NCBI RefSeq assembly: GCF_014529625.1
Contig: NZ_CP076039.1
Coordinates: 2,108,001-2,172,000 of the forward strand
From: Candidatus Pelagisphaera phototrophica
Lineage (GTDB): Bacteria; Verrucomicrobiota; Verrucomicrobiia; Opitutales; Opitutaceae
Reading direction: 5' to 3'
Length of the DNA stretch: 64,000 bases
Made by a program: the position numbers and the translations under genes. The notes beneath the pieces were generated by a model. It worked only from the letters and a program-made list of their open reading frames with translations. It made no database searches and was not told the DNA's origin. This document shows positions 45,390 through 54,681 of this stretch, piece after piece (the first letter of the stretch is position 1; every line of letters starts with the position of its first letter).

Positions 45390-45405
45390 TTTAAACGTTT
45401 CAGCA
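45390..45405. promoter_or_regulatory. Putative LacI-type operator upstream of the regulator gene
   Basis: The sequence TTTAAACGTTTCAGCA holds the central AAACGTTT that LacI-family proteins favour. On the other strand it reads GCTGAAACGTTTAAA and shares GCTGAAAC and TTAA with the arms at 48877-48944. It sits between the regulator start and the symporter end at 45435. Confidence 0.6.
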
Positions 45406-45434
45406 AATGGCTGTACGACACCGCATTTCCAGTC

Positions 45435-47078
45435 CTACGAAAATACAACCGGCGAAAAGAAGAGAATCATGAGGGTGATGAATGAAGCTAGTCCAAACAA
45501 GAATCTACGATAGCTTCTGGTCTCATCAGGAGTCATAGTGAGATCCTCTCCTTCGACTGCGACGATGTTGGAACGTTTATCATCTTCTGAATCACGATAA
45601 CCGTATTTGCTCATCAAGTACATATTGATTGCGCAGACGATAGTGACCCATGGAGATAGATTGAGATTGTTCTGGAAAAACAACGGAAGCTGGCTTTTGA
45701 GCGTACTCAGGAAAGGAAGGTTCAGAAGAGAGAATGATAAAAGTCCAAGTATGACGCCGATCGAGAGGGTCCAGAACGCAGCTTTCTCTGTCGAACGTTT
45801 GTAGAAAAGACCAAAGAGTACGGTGACGAAGACCCCCGGAGCTAAGAAGGCCCACACAGCTAGGAGGTAATTGAACAGCCCTTGGAAATTGCGAATGAAC
45901 GGCGCGATGAGCATGCAAAAAACAAGAAGGATGACCATAATGATGCGGCCGTCTTTTAAGAGTTCCTTGTCAGTCGCTCCCTTCTTAATTTTGGCGAAAA
46001 AATCGTAGGTGAGCAGGGACCCGCAGGCACAAAGCCCCGAATCGACGCTAGACATGATGGCTGCAAGCAACCCGGCGAGGCAAAGGCCTAGGAGCCCGAC
46101 AGGCATGACTTCCGTCAGTAGGCTGACGTAGGCATTGTCGCGGGCAATGATTTCCTGACCTTGAAATAATTGTGCCGCAACTACACCTGGGGCTGCTATA
46201 AATAGGAGGGCCAGCGTTTTGAGAACTCCCGCAAACAGAGCTCCCATCTTCGCATGGTAGAGACTGCCGGCCGATAATGCTCTTTGAATATAGTCTTGGT
46301 CGGTGCAGTGGCCATGCACACCCAGAATCAGTCCGCCGGTGAGCATGGGAAGCCAGCCAAAGGCGTGGTCCCAAGGACGGAGCAGCGACCACATTGAGCG
46401 GCCAGCATCATCGACGTTACCGACGAAAACCGCTTCAATTCCCCCCAATTCCCTAATCCCGAAGTAGAGAAGGAAAGCGCCCCCAAGCATGAGCACTACC
46501 ATTTGAACAAAGTCGCAGTAAATAACGGCTTTGAGTCCACCCATGAGCGTGTAGGTGCCGGCGGCAATCCCGATAAGAAAGATCGCGAGCCAGTAGAGAA
46601 ATTCTGCATTGGGTAATTGGTCCCATCCGAGCAAATGGGTGAGCACCAAAGCGCCCGCGTATAAAGCGGCTGCGATGTTCCCCAAGATAATCATCATCAG
46701 GTTGATGAAGGAAACCACCACGCGGCAGCGACCGCTGTAGCGCTTCTCGAAGAACTCTGGTGAGGTGGCTAGCCGAAGTCCCATGTAAGTCCGGATAAAG
46801 AAGGCGGAGAGCAAAATGAAGCAAAAGGCGCCTACTAATTGAAAACCACCCGCTATGATGCCGACTGCAAAGGCGAGACCAGCTTGGCCGACGAACTGTT
46901 GGCTGGAAATATTGGTCGCAAATAGGGAGGCTCCGATAAACGGCCATTTCATAGTGCCCCCTGCAAGGAAGAACTCGCGACCACCCTTGGCTTGGCGCCT
47001 TGATATCCAAAGGCCCAGCCCAATGATGCCGACGAAGTAGAGGAGGATGATAAGGGAGTCGAGTACGCTAATTTTCAC
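45435..47078 (-). CDS. Sodium/solute symporter (SGLT-like)
   Basis: 547 residues with about 14 hydrophobic helices. The SSS signature is YTLMGGLKAVIYCDFVQMVV. The first broken helix region reads GASLFATNISSQQFVGQAGL, and GWLPMLTGGLILGVHGHCTD holds a family-typical sugar-site region. It resembles sodium/glucose-type transporters more than the other symporter gene. Just 52 bp separate its stop from the LacI TTG start on the same strand, so readthrough is possible. The promoter region (47079-47363) carries the palindrome GATAGCGCTATC. Confidence 0.94.
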   Translation of the reverse strand: MKISVLDSLIILLYFVGIIGLGLWISRRQAKGGREFFLAGGTMKWPFIGASLFATNISSQQFVGQAGLAFAVGIIAGGFQLVGAFCFILLSAFFIRTYMGLRLATSPEFFEKRYSGRCRVVVSFINLMMIILGNIAAALYAGALVLTHLLGWDQLPNAEFLYWLAIFLIGIAAGTYTLMGGLKAVIYCDFVQMVVLMLGGAFLLYFGIRELGGIEAVFVGNVDDAGRSMWSLLRPWDHAFGWLPMLTGGLILGVHGHCTDQDYIQRALSAGSLYHAKMGALFAGVLKTLALLFIAAPGVVAAQLFQGQEIIARDNAYVSLLTEVMPVGLLGLCLAGLLAAIMSSVDSGLCACGSLLTYDFFAKIKKGATDKELLKDGRIIMVILLVFCMLIAPFIRNFQGLFNYLLAVWAFLAPGVFVTVLFGLFYKRSTEKAAFWTLSIGVILGLLSFSLLNLPFLSTLKSQLPLFFQNNLNLSPWVTIVCAINMYLMSKYGYRDSEDDKRSNIVAVEGEDLTMTPDETRSYRRFLFGLASFITLMILFFSPVVFS

Positions 47079-47363
47079 GGGTCTTGTTTCGGGCGGGGAG
47101 TCTGAATTTCTATATGCGCTATGGTCGATAGCGCTATCTTAAAATGATGGGAGAGCGATCAGCGATCGCGTCAAAAATTGGGTGGTGATTCATGGAGCAA
47201 ACGGGTCGGAAGTGCCATCCTCGATTGTAATCGAAGTCGAAGATAATGGGCTCAAGAAAAGCGGAATTATGAAAATCAGAAAATGGGGTTTCATGGGTGG
47301 ATCGTTTTAGTGGAAAGAAAGAAAATATGGGAACACTTGCAGAGGTTCGAGGGATGGAGCCCT
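47079..47363. promoter_or_regulatory. Symporter promoter region with 12-bp palindrome
   Basis: No ORF is supported. A perfect palindrome, GATAGCGCTATC, lies at 47127-47138, about 50 bases upstream of the symporter ATG at 47078. GCGCTAT is repeated just before it at 47116-47122. It is a candidate operator, but the sequence is unlike the LacI-type sites, so a different regulator would be needed. Confidence 0.4.
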
Positions 47364-48857
47364 TCAGTCATCCAAACCTGTTATGCCCGGGGCGTCGGGC
47401 TCAAGTTTAAGTAGCGGCTCGAACCTAACATCAATGGGATATCGTTCGGTGTCCCAGTCTATTCCCGAGTCGCGTACCTTAACACCCATGGTCCTTTTTA
47501 AAAGCTCGGTTGTTAGGTCCGCGCGAACTTCGGAGAACTTGGGATTTTCGTAATGATTAGCCAGTTCTTTGGGGTCATCTGAAAAATTGTAAAGTTCGCA
47601 CCGGTCATCTACGTACATACTAAGTTTCCAGTTTCCTTTGCGAATCATCGCACCTGGGCCCAGACTCGTGGGAAGGTGAGGAGCTTTCAGGCGGAGTCCC
47701 GGGGTGGGTGTCTTGGCGGTTGGCGCACCTCCACCGGCTTCTGAAATTATGGTCTCTTTGCCTTCGTAGTCCTGTTGTTCAAGTGCCTGTATCCAAGATT
47801 TTCCGACCATTGTTGGTGGCGAGTCTATACCGAGCAAATCCAGCAGGGTTGGAACGAGGTCAATTTCTTCTGTTAGACCGGTGAATACTGCTCCAGCCCA
47901 CTTTTTATCAGGGTGGCGTATGATGGCAGGAATTTTTGTCAGACAGTCATAGAAGGCTGGCAATTTGTGGGACATTTTGTAGTCGCCGAGCAGTTCTCCG
48001 TGATCTGAAAAGAAAAGGACAAATGTGTTTTCTGCGAGACCACTTTCGTCCAGCATCGTAAGTATGCGTCCAACCGAGTCGTCGACATATCGCACTTGGC
48101 CCATGTATGTCGCGATCACATTCTGCAGCTCCTCTTCGGTGCAGGTATCCATCTCAGAATGCTTCCTCCAGACCTCGTTCCGATAGGGCTGCTTGTCCGG
48201 ATCGTATTGGTAATATGATTCCGGAATCGAAATCTCCCTTGGGTCAAAAAGACTCTTGTAAGGTTCTGGGCATGTATAAGCAGGATGAGGATCCTGGTAG
48301 TTGACCCAGGCTAAAAAAGGTCCCTCAGAGTTCCGCATGAAATCGATTGTGTCATCGGTGAGTTCGCCTGTTTTGTTGTAGGCATGGTCCTTTTCCATTT
48401 CAAAGGAGCTGTACGATTTAGAGTACTTTGGGTGATCATCGTAATTTCCAAGAGTGACCTCGTGGATCTCATCCCAAACGGAATCGAGCTGATCGTAAGT
48501 AAACAGGTGGTTTTTCCCGAACATTCCCGTTCGATACCCCTTTGATTTCAGCGTGGTCGCGAGATTAGGTACTTCAGGACTGATCGTTGACCAGTAGTTC
48601 CGACACCCATGTTCACCGACATAGGTGCTTGTAGCGAAGCTTACACGACTTGGGGCGCAGAGTGGAGATTGGCAGTAGCAGTTGTCAAAACGTACCCCTT
48701 CTTGGGCCAATCGGTCGATATTTCGCGTTCCGATTGTAGCGTGGCCGTAGCAGCTGAGATAGTCGGCTCGCAGCTGATCGGGAGTAATGATGAGTAGATT
48801 AAGCGGATTCAAGACAGTTCGTGTTTCGCAGCCGGAGGTAGTGATGTAGTGGGTCAA
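47364..48857 (-). CDS. Sulfatase, probably cytoplasmic
   Basis: 497 residues from TTG 48857; an alternative TTG start at 48812 would begin LNPLNLLIITPDQLRADYLS. No signal peptide is visible from either start, unlike the other six sulfatases. Metal residues: LLIITPDQLRADYLSCYG. Formylglycine motif Cys67 in LCAPSRVSFATS. Later blocks: FFSDHGELLGDYKMSHK and VNYQDPHPAYTC. The PDQLRADYLSCYG pattern is that of choline-sulfatase/N-sulfoglucosamine-like sulfatases, some of which act inside cells. Promoter region shared with the TonB receptor gene, with paired operators. Confidence 0.9.
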   Translation of the reverse strand: MTHYITTSGCETRTVLNPLNLLIITPDQLRADYLSCYGHATIGTRNIDRLAQEGVRFDNCYCQSPLCAPSRVSFATSTYVGEHGCRNYWSTISPEVPNLATTLKSKGYRTGMFGKNHLFTYDQLDSVWDEIHEVTLGNYDDHPKYSKSYSSFEMEKDHAYNKTGELTDDTIDFMRNSEGPFLAWVNYQDPHPAYTCPEPYKSLFDPREISIPESYYQYDPDKQPYRNEVWRKHSEMDTCTEEELQNVIATYMGQVRYVDDSVGRILTMLDESGLAENTFVLFFSDHGELLGDYKMSHKLPAFYDCLTKIPAIIRHPDKKWAGAVFTGLTEEIDLVPTLLDLLGIDSPPTMVGKSWIQALEQQDYEGKETIISEAGGGAPTAKTPTPGLRLKAPHLPTSLGPGAMIRKGNWKLSMYVDDRCELYNFSDDPKELANHYENPKFSEVRADLTTELLKRTMGVKVRDSGIDWDTERYPIDVRFEPLLKLEPDAPGITGLDD

Positions 48858-49147
48858 GTGTCAATAGGCATGAATGCTGAAACAGTTAAGTGCAGATCTG
48901 CATATTTGTACACGTAATTTCCTATCTTTACTTAACTGTTTCAGTAAAATGACTGTAAGAGTCGATTGACAATTGGCGACTCTTCCATTCATGTGCGTTT
49001 GTTTTGGCTTCTGTCGGTTCAGAGTCATACTAGTAAATACCCCGCTTTAACCCCCTGCAACCAGCGTTTGACCCCGATTTTTCTGCCATGCCCCCGTACC
49101 GGCAGGTACAGGCTGGCCAAGAATACCTAAACTAAATACTATATCCT
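48858..49147. promoter_or_regulatory. Divergent promoter region with paired 15-bp operator arms
   Basis: Two perfect inverted arms: CTGAAACAGTTAAGT (48877-48891) and ACTTAACTGTTTCAG (48930-48944), centres 53 bp apart (about five helical turns). Both are related to the site at 45390. The pair lies between a sulfatase gene (minus) and the TonB receptor gene (plus), so it could repress both by looping with LacI-family dimers. A smaller palindrome, GTACC-GGCA-GGTAC, is near 49096. Confidence 0.6.
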
Positions 49148-51412
49148 ATGAAACTAGTTTTAAACTACCTCAAACTACCTATAGCCTGTGGGCTATTTTA
49201 TGCGGCTTCGTCGGCTGCCTACGGGCAGGGCGACGACGCTTACACACTCGATCCCTTCACAGTGCAAGCTACGGAGGGCTACACAGCGACGAATACGATA
49301 TCTGGGACGGGTTTGAGTACTCCTCTCCAGAACGTGCCGATGGCGATCAACATAATAACTTCGGACTTCTTAGAGGATAGTCATATTGGTGAGTTCACGC
49401 ACGCCATGGACTATAATGCGTCGATAACTCAAACCGGTCGGAATGACAATGGTAATTCGGTCGCGTCAACTTTCGCAATCCGAGGCTACAGGAACAGCAC
49501 CATGCTGGTAGATGGCGTGCTCGGAGGAATGGTCTTGCCGATGCAGATGATTGACCGTATTGAAGTTGTTAAAGGTCCGAACACATTATACGGCCAAGCG
49601 GAACCTAGCGGTCTTATCAATGTGATTACCAAAACCCCCCGTGCTGAGCAGGGCGGCACGATTAGGGCAATTACAGGCACCAACGAATGGTACCAATTAA
49701 AGTTGGATTACACGGTTCGGGCGATGGACGACAAACTTGGCCTGCGGATAATGACTGACAACAAGGAAACGAATGGTTGGAGATGGCTTGATAACCGAGC
49801 ATATCAGTTTAAGGGAATGTCAGGTTCATACAAACTTGCTGAGGCGACTGATATTGACTTTCTGCTAGCTGAAAATCATTCGACAGGGTTCCCTACTCAG
49901 CGAGCCACCTGGTCATTCGAACGAATTCCGACCGACCTAAATAGTGACGGAGACACCGATGATACTGTCGGAGGAGTGAGGGAATCTACAGCACGATTTA
50001 ACAACACCTTTCTGCCACCAGAATACGTTTCATCGGGTCCTGGAAACACACTTGATCAGCAATATTACTGGATGTCGATGGGCATTCGGCATAGTTTCAG
50101 CGATAACCACAATTTTCAGTACAAGTACAATTTCAATGAGCGGGACCACCTAATGTCCGCCAGAGAGTTCAACACTTTTAATCCTGATGGGCGTAATCCG
50201 GTAAACAACTATTCAAACGAATTTATATCTCGTGAAGAAGTACACACACTAAATGATATAATCGAATTCGGTACTGGAGAAGTGAAACATCAATTACTCC
50301 TTGGTGTGCGTAAATCCGAGAGCATTAACAACATGGGTCGCGGAAATTATCGTTTGAGAGGAAGCAATGCTACCGAAAATGCTGCGATGCGCGTAATCGA
50401 AGCCAGAACCGGAAAGGTCTTTCGAGATGTGTTATACAGGGAAGATATCTTAAACGGAGCTCCGATTTGGACAGACGATGTGCCTACTTTAGAAGAGATA
50501 TTCGCTTACGGACAGCGAAGCAATCAGGCTGGACGTAGCTTCCAAGACATTACGACGATGTATGCGACGGACAATATCTACTTCAACAACGGTCAATCTA
50601 ATGTTATCGTAGGAATCCGAAACATTGATTTGGACCAGAGGAACGAGGCTCTTGGCGGTGCCACAACTAGCGAGCTTTCAGGCAACGACACGAATTTCCA
50701 AATTGGTGGCGTGCATCGCATAAATCCAAATCTGAGTGTATTTGCTAGCTGGGCTGATGCGTTTCGCCCTCAAAACAGAACTGATCCCAATACAGGCGAA
50801 CTGGTCGGACCGCAAACTAGCGAAGCAATCGAATTGGGAGTCAAATTTGCTGACATGTTCGATGGAAAACTAACAGGATCCATTGCTGCATTTAGAATTG
50901 AACAGAACAACGTTTTCCGTAGCGACCATAACCCTGTTACCTTCGTAAATGATCAAGCTATCACTGATGATTTGAGCGAGGGGTTAGAGTTTGAATTGTT
51001 CTTCAACCCAGTTCCCAATTGGAATATCGTGGCTGCCTACAGTTACATCGATGCGAAGGTTGTCGGTGACGTGGCTACAGGTTTACCTTTGGAAGGTGCG
51101 ACCCCCCACCGATTTACACTGTTCAATACGTACACCATCCAAGAAGGGCTCTTGGCTGGGGTCCGGTTTGGAGGAGGATTGGTCTATGCCGATGGCCCCA
51201 TTCCGCAGTTTGGCAATACTGCCAACAGGCTGGTCGTAGAGGATGGGTACACGGTTTTTGATTTATTCGCTCGCATCCCCGTTACCTTCGGAGAACGTGG
51301 CTGGAACTTTGGAATCAATATCGACAATGCAACAAATGAATTTTTTGTTCGTTCTCGTGCGGCGACTAATGAAGCCCGTCAGATCCTGTTCTCACTTTCC
51401 ACAGATTTGTAG
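49148..51412 (+). CDS. TonB-dependent outer-membrane receptor
   Basis: 754 residues. The signal peptide is PIACGLFYAASSAAYGQ. The mature start YTLDPFTVQATEGYTATNTI matches the TonB-box region seen in Opitutia receptors. The plug domain (about 55-165) includes IRGYRNSTMLVDGV and the phrase IDRIEVVKGPNTLYGQ, which is diagnostic. The barrel (about 170-754) ends in ATNEARQILFSLSTDL. Such receptors import bulky substrates such as siderophores or oligosaccharides. With sulfatases, symporters and LacI around it, an oligosaccharide substrate is more likely than iron (inference). No SusD partner gene was found. Confidence 0.94.
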   Translation: MKLVLNYLKLPIACGLFYAASSAAYGQGDDAYTLDPFTVQATEGYTATNTISGTGLSTPLQNVPMAINIITSDFLEDSHIGEFTHAMDYNASITQTGRNDNGNSVASTFAIRGYRNSTMLVDGVLGGMVLPMQMIDRIEVVKGPNTLYGQAEPSGLINVITKTPRAEQGGTIRAITGTNEWYQLKLDYTVRAMDDKLGLRIMTDNKETNGWRWLDNRAYQFKGMSGSYKLAEATDIDFLLAENHSTGFPTQRATWSFERIPTDLNSDGDTDDTVGGVRESTARFNNTFLPPEYVSSGPGNTLDQQYYWMSMGIRHSFSDNHNFQYKYNFNERDHLMSAREFNTFNPDGRNPVNNYSNEFISREEVHTLNDIIEFGTGEVKHQLLLGVRKSESINNMGRGNYRLRGSNATENAAMRVIEARTGKVFRDVLYREDILNGAPIWTDDVPTLEEIFAYGQRSNQAGRSFQDITTMYATDNIYFNNGQSNVIVGIRNIDLDQRNEALGGATTSELSGNDTNFQIGGVHRINPNLSVFASWADAFRPQNRTDPNTGELVGPQTSEAIELGVKFADMFDGKLTGSIAAFRIEQNNVFRSDHNPVTFVNDQAITDDLSEGLEFELFFNPVPNWNIVAAYSYIDAKVVGDVATGLPLEGATPHRFTLFNTYTIQEGLLAGVRFGGGLVYADGPIPQFGNTANRLVVEDGYTVFDLFARIPVTFGERGWNFGINIDNATNEFFVRSRAATNEARQILFSLSTDL

Positions 51413-51447
51413 TTACAGGTTTGTTTGAGTTATAGTTCAATCAAGGG

Positions 51448-51481
51448 CCTCCTCCATTGGATTAATGGAGGAGGCTTTTTG
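51448..51481 (+). terminator. Rho-independent terminator of the receptor gene
   Basis: Perfect 12-bp stem GCCTCCTCCATT / AATGGAGGAGGC with loop GGATT (51460-51464) and five T's at 51477-51481. It sits 35 bp after the receptor stop and closes that transcript. Confidence 0.92.
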
Positions 51482-51781
51482 TATCAGGATTACCGTTGAT
51501 TGAATCCGAAGAGGCACGAAGAGATGGGTATCTCGAAGTAACATAGGAGCAAATGTTCACCGTAGTGCCTGCACTTCCGCAGAGTTGCACAAGTTGTGCT
51601 TGGACTTTCATCAGAGCAAATGACGGTTTGTTTTTATTTGGTCTTGGTCAGTTTTAATGGAAGGAGCCGCGATTTAACATGTCAGCTGTAGCCCTTATAT
51701 CGCGGTGTAAAACCGCTCCTATATGAAAACAATGAGAATACAGGTCTTGAACTCTCGATTTCATAATGAGAGTATACTCCG
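51482..51781. other. Intergenic with family A repeat
   Basis: No ORF is supported between the receptor terminator and the next sulfatase. Apart from the repeat at 51662-51720 nothing was recognised. Confidence 0.45.
51662..51720. repeat. REP-like repeat, family A, unit 1
   Basis: Arms AGGAGCCGCGAT (51662-51673) and TATCGCGGTGTAAAACCGCT (from 51698, followed by CCT). The left arm looks like the inverse of the right with ten bases lost. The right arm matches 53517-53540 and 59041-59065. Confidence 0.7.
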
Positions 51782-53263
51782 ATGAGATTCGCCTTACCTC
51801 TGATATTCTTGTCGTTAATGCTAGCCTCTTGTAGCCGTGAAACCGATACAAGTACTTCTCAGCCGGCTCAAGACAAGCCAAATATCCTCTTTATTCTCGT
51901 AGATGATCTGGGAAAAGAATGGGTCAGTGCTTATGGTGCCGAAGATATTGAAACCCCGAATGTCGATCGACTGGCAGCCACGGGGATGAAGTTTGAGAAC
52001 GCTTATGTAATGCCCCAGTGCACGCCTACGCGGTTGAGCTTCATGACGGGTCAGTACCCTTACCGGCACGGATGGGTGAATCACTGGGATGTACCTAGAT
52101 GGGGCGGAGGAGCTCAATACGATTGGAACCGTAATCCAAGTCTGGCACGCGTTATCAAGGATGCCGGTTATGCGACAGCCGTAGCGGGCAAGTGGCAGGT
52201 GAACGACTTTCGTGTGCAGCCGGAGGCTATGGTGGATATCGGTTTCGACGAGTATTGCATGTGGACGGGAGGCGAAGGAGGCAATCCTCCCAGTGACATT
52301 CGTTATTGGGATCCGTATATTCATACCAAGCAAGGAAGCCGGACTTATGTTGGGGATTATGGACCAGACATCTTCACTGACTTCCTTTTAGAATTCATCG
52401 ATGACAATAAGGAAGGTCCCTTTTTCGCGTACTTTCCTATGGTGTTGACGCACACACGATTTGTGACGACTCCCGATGAGCTCGAGGCTTCACGATTTGT
52501 GACGACTCCCGATGAGCTCGAGGCTTCGACTGATTTGGAGAAGCACAAGGCTATGGTGCGATATACCGACAAAATACTCGGCCGTTTTATGGGCAAGCTC
52601 GAGGATCTGGGTATACGGGATAATACAATGATCATATGGGCTGCGGATAATGGAACGGTGAATACGGTAACAGGAACACAGAAGGGTCGGAAAGTTCGTG
52701 GGGAGAAATCGAATCCCGTCGAGCCAGGACTGTGCGTTCCCTATATTGTAAGCGCACCCGGGTTAGTGCCGCAGGGCGTTACAACGGACGGCCTGACCGA
52801 TGTTACAGACATGCTTCCGACCTTTGCCGAATTAACGGGCGGAATCTTGCAGCCAGGATATGAATACGACGGAGTTTCCATCGCTGACCATTTACTGGGT
52901 AAAGCGGATGATACACCGCGAAAATGGATTTTGGGAATGGGGGGAAGGAACGAGGCGCAACTAACCGAAAAGGGTGTTGAGAACCGATTCGTGTTTAGAG
53001 ATCGAGTTCTGCGCGAAAAACGGTTCAAGCTTTATGTGTCAACGGAACGAAGAGCGGAAAAGCTGGTAGACGTACTCGCCGATCCAGAAGAAAAGACAAA
53101 CTTGATCGACAGTTCAGATCAGGAAGCTCAAGCGGCACTGGCTCGCTTAGTTCCACTGATTGACACCTTCCCGGAAAGGGACAATGACCCGATTTACGAC
53201 CCACTTCCTCCACGGCCCTGGGACGTACCCATCACGGCAAAGAGTCAGGTTTGGAAGGAATAA
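51782..53263 (+). CDS. Lipoprotein sulfatase with internal 12-residue duplication
   Basis: 493 residues. The lipobox LMLASC places the lipidated Cys at residue 17, so it is probably anchored in a membrane. Metal motif LFILVDDLGKEWVSAYGA. Formylglycine motif Cys80 in QCTPTRLSFMTGQ. Later: FFAYFPMVLTHTRF and IIWAADNGTVN. A perfect 36-bp tandem duplication (52455-52526) repeats RFVTTPDELEAS twice in frame, in the loop after FFAYFPMVLTH. It keeps the frame, so the enzyme may still fold. Confidence 0.93.
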   Translation: MRFALPLIFLSLMLASCSRETDTSTSQPAQDKPNILFILVDDLGKEWVSAYGAEDIETPNVDRLAATGMKFENAYVMPQCTPTRLSFMTGQYPYRHGWVNHWDVPRWGGGAQYDWNRNPSLARVIKDAGYATAVAGKWQVNDFRVQPEAMVDIGFDEYCMWTGGEGGNPPSDIRYWDPYIHTKQGSRTYVGDYGPDIFTDFLLEFIDDNKEGPFFAYFPMVLTHTRFVTTPDELEASRFVTTPDELEASTDLEKHKAMVRYTDKILGRFMGKLEDLGIRDNTMIIWAADNGTVNTVTGTQKGRKVRGEKSNPVEPGLCVPYIVSAPGLVPQGVTTDGLTDVTDMLPTFAELTGGILQPGYEYDGVSIADHLLGKADDTPRKWILGMGGRNEAQLTEKGVENRFVFRDRVLREKRFKLYVSTERRAEKLVDVLADPEEKTNLIDSSDQEAQAALARLVPLIDTFPERDNDPIYDPLPPRPWDVPITAKSQVWKE

Positions 53264-53549
53264 GCTCCCAAGGCTGCAGGTGTAAGGGTTAAGGCTTAAA
53301 TATATTTTCAGTAAGATACTCTCCTCCTCCTTCTTTGTGCTATTGAGCTAAGAAGGACGTAGCTGCTCGCATGAACCGACAGAGCAGGGGCTCGATGTGA
53401 AACTTATGCCCTGGTTTTATCATGCTGGCCCGTTTTCGAGCCATCCTGTTTTGAGTCCTGCGTAGCCCAGCGGTGAAGATGGAGGCCCCGACTGGTTGGG
53501 GCGATTCGACTGCAATGATCGCGGCGTAAAGCCGCTCCTACGTATGATG
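53264..53549. other. Intergenic with family A repeat arm
   Basis: No gene supported between the convergent sulfatase and isomerase-like genes. The one structure is the repeat arm at 53517-53540. Confidence 0.45.
53517..53540. repeat. REP-like repeat, family A, single arm
   Basis: GATCGCGGCGTAAAGCCGCT followed by CCTA, a self-complementary arm (GCGGC/GCCGC) just past the isomerase-like gene's stop. It matches the right arms at 51697-51720 and 59041-59065. Confidence 0.7.
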
Positions 53550-54488
53550 CTAAGAAATCAGATCCCGTAGTTTCTTTAGGTATTTGGGAATAGCTTTGTA
53601 AGGGTCCTCGGAGCTTTCGTATTCAAGAGTTAAATACCCTCTATAGTTAGCATTTTTAAGGATATTGATGATTCGTGCAAGATCGGTATGTTCTTTCTTC
53701 CCGTTTACTGGAATCTCCACCTTTATTTGTGCGTTAACGGAATAAGGCGCAATACGTGCAAGCTCTTTGTAGGGGTTGCTCGTGGGGGCGATGTTCCCAG
53801 AATCGAAACATACTCCGAACCAAGGCGAATCGATTGCTTCGATAATTGGAAGCATTCGGTCGATATTGATGAGGAAGTCATGGTTTTCCATTGCAAGGAC
53901 AACCCCTTTGTCTCCCGCATAGTCGCAAGCGATGCGCATGTTGGTAATGATGTTCTGCACCGCCTTTTTTTCGGAAAAACTACTAGGGGGTTTCCCTCCA
54001 AACACGCGAATCACGGGAGCACCAATATCCGCGTAGTGATCAATCCATTCACGCGTGTAACGCATCTGCACCAATCCCTCTTCGCTTCCAGGGTTGTACG
54101 TGAAATTGTTTCCGATGGCGCCTCCGCTGATATCGAGGCCAAGCGTATGGGCTCGTCGCTTCAGTGCATTCTTCTCGGGGGCTGTCAAAGGGCTGGGCAT
54201 GAAATAGCTCGTTAATTCAGCTCCTTCAACTCCGAGAGTTGCGGCGTAGTCGACAAACCCGAGCATATCCATTTCGCTTTTTGCTTTAGGATTTCTTCGA
54301 GTATCGGGAAGATACCTACGCAAGGAGTAGGCAGCGAGACTCAACTTGAGGGGAGACTTGCTGGCTCGAGTGATCGGTTTGATCGCTTGAGCAAGGGGAG
54401 GTGCGCAGAGGCCAGCGAAAAGAGCGCCGGTGGAACCAATCGCCTGGCGGCGGTTGATCGAGTTTTTTGAATTGGTGAAATCTTTCAC
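53550..54488 (-). CDS. Xylose isomerase-like TIM-barrel protein, Tat-exported
   Basis: Sugar phosphate isomerase/epimerase-like TIM barrel, about 312 residues from GTG 54488. A longer frame to 54671 adds 61 residues with no family features. The Tat leader is NSINRRQAIGSTGALFAGLC. Family landmarks: LSLAAYSLRRYLP at the first strand, GVEGAELTSYFM, VIRVFGGKPP, VLAMENHDFLI (a metal-site Glu), FGVCFDSGNIAPT and YLTLEYESSEDP. These fit the AP_endonuc_2 superfamily. It should isomerise or epimerise a sugar, here in the periplasm; the substrate is unknown. Confidence 0.88.
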   Translation of the reverse strand: MKDFTNSKNSINRRQAIGSTGALFAGLCAPPLAQAIKPITRASKSPLKLSLAAYSLRRYLPDTRRNPKAKSEMDMLGFVDYAATLGVEGAELTSYFMPSPLTAPEKNALKRRAHTLGLDISGGAIGNNFTYNPGSEEGLVQMRYTREWIDHYADIGAPVIRVFGGKPPSSFSEKKAVQNIITNMRIACDYAGDKGVVLAMENHDFLINIDRMLPIIEAIDSPWFGVCFDSGNIAPTSNPYKELARIAPYSVNAQIKVEIPVNGKKEHTDLARIINILKNANYRGYLTLEYESSEDPYKAIPKYLKKLRDLIS

Positions 54489-54681
54489 GGGTAATGAGTC
54501 AAAAAAAAGATTGAGTTGAACTGTGGCGACTAGTGCAAGGATTTCGATCTTCAAATGCGGCAAGAGTTTAGATCGAGAGTATCCTGTTAATTTAATACAA
54601 CCTGTAAAAGTAGAAGAGGCTTCTCGCTCGAACCTGAGCTGGGTCGAAAGACAGCTTGTTGGTTCAGGCAAGAGACCTATG

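Noticed and set aside
49148-51412. Siderophore role for the TonB receptor
   Set aside because: The plug resembles siderophore receptors, but no iron-uptake or Fur-like site is nearby and the neighbours are sulfatases and sugar transporters.
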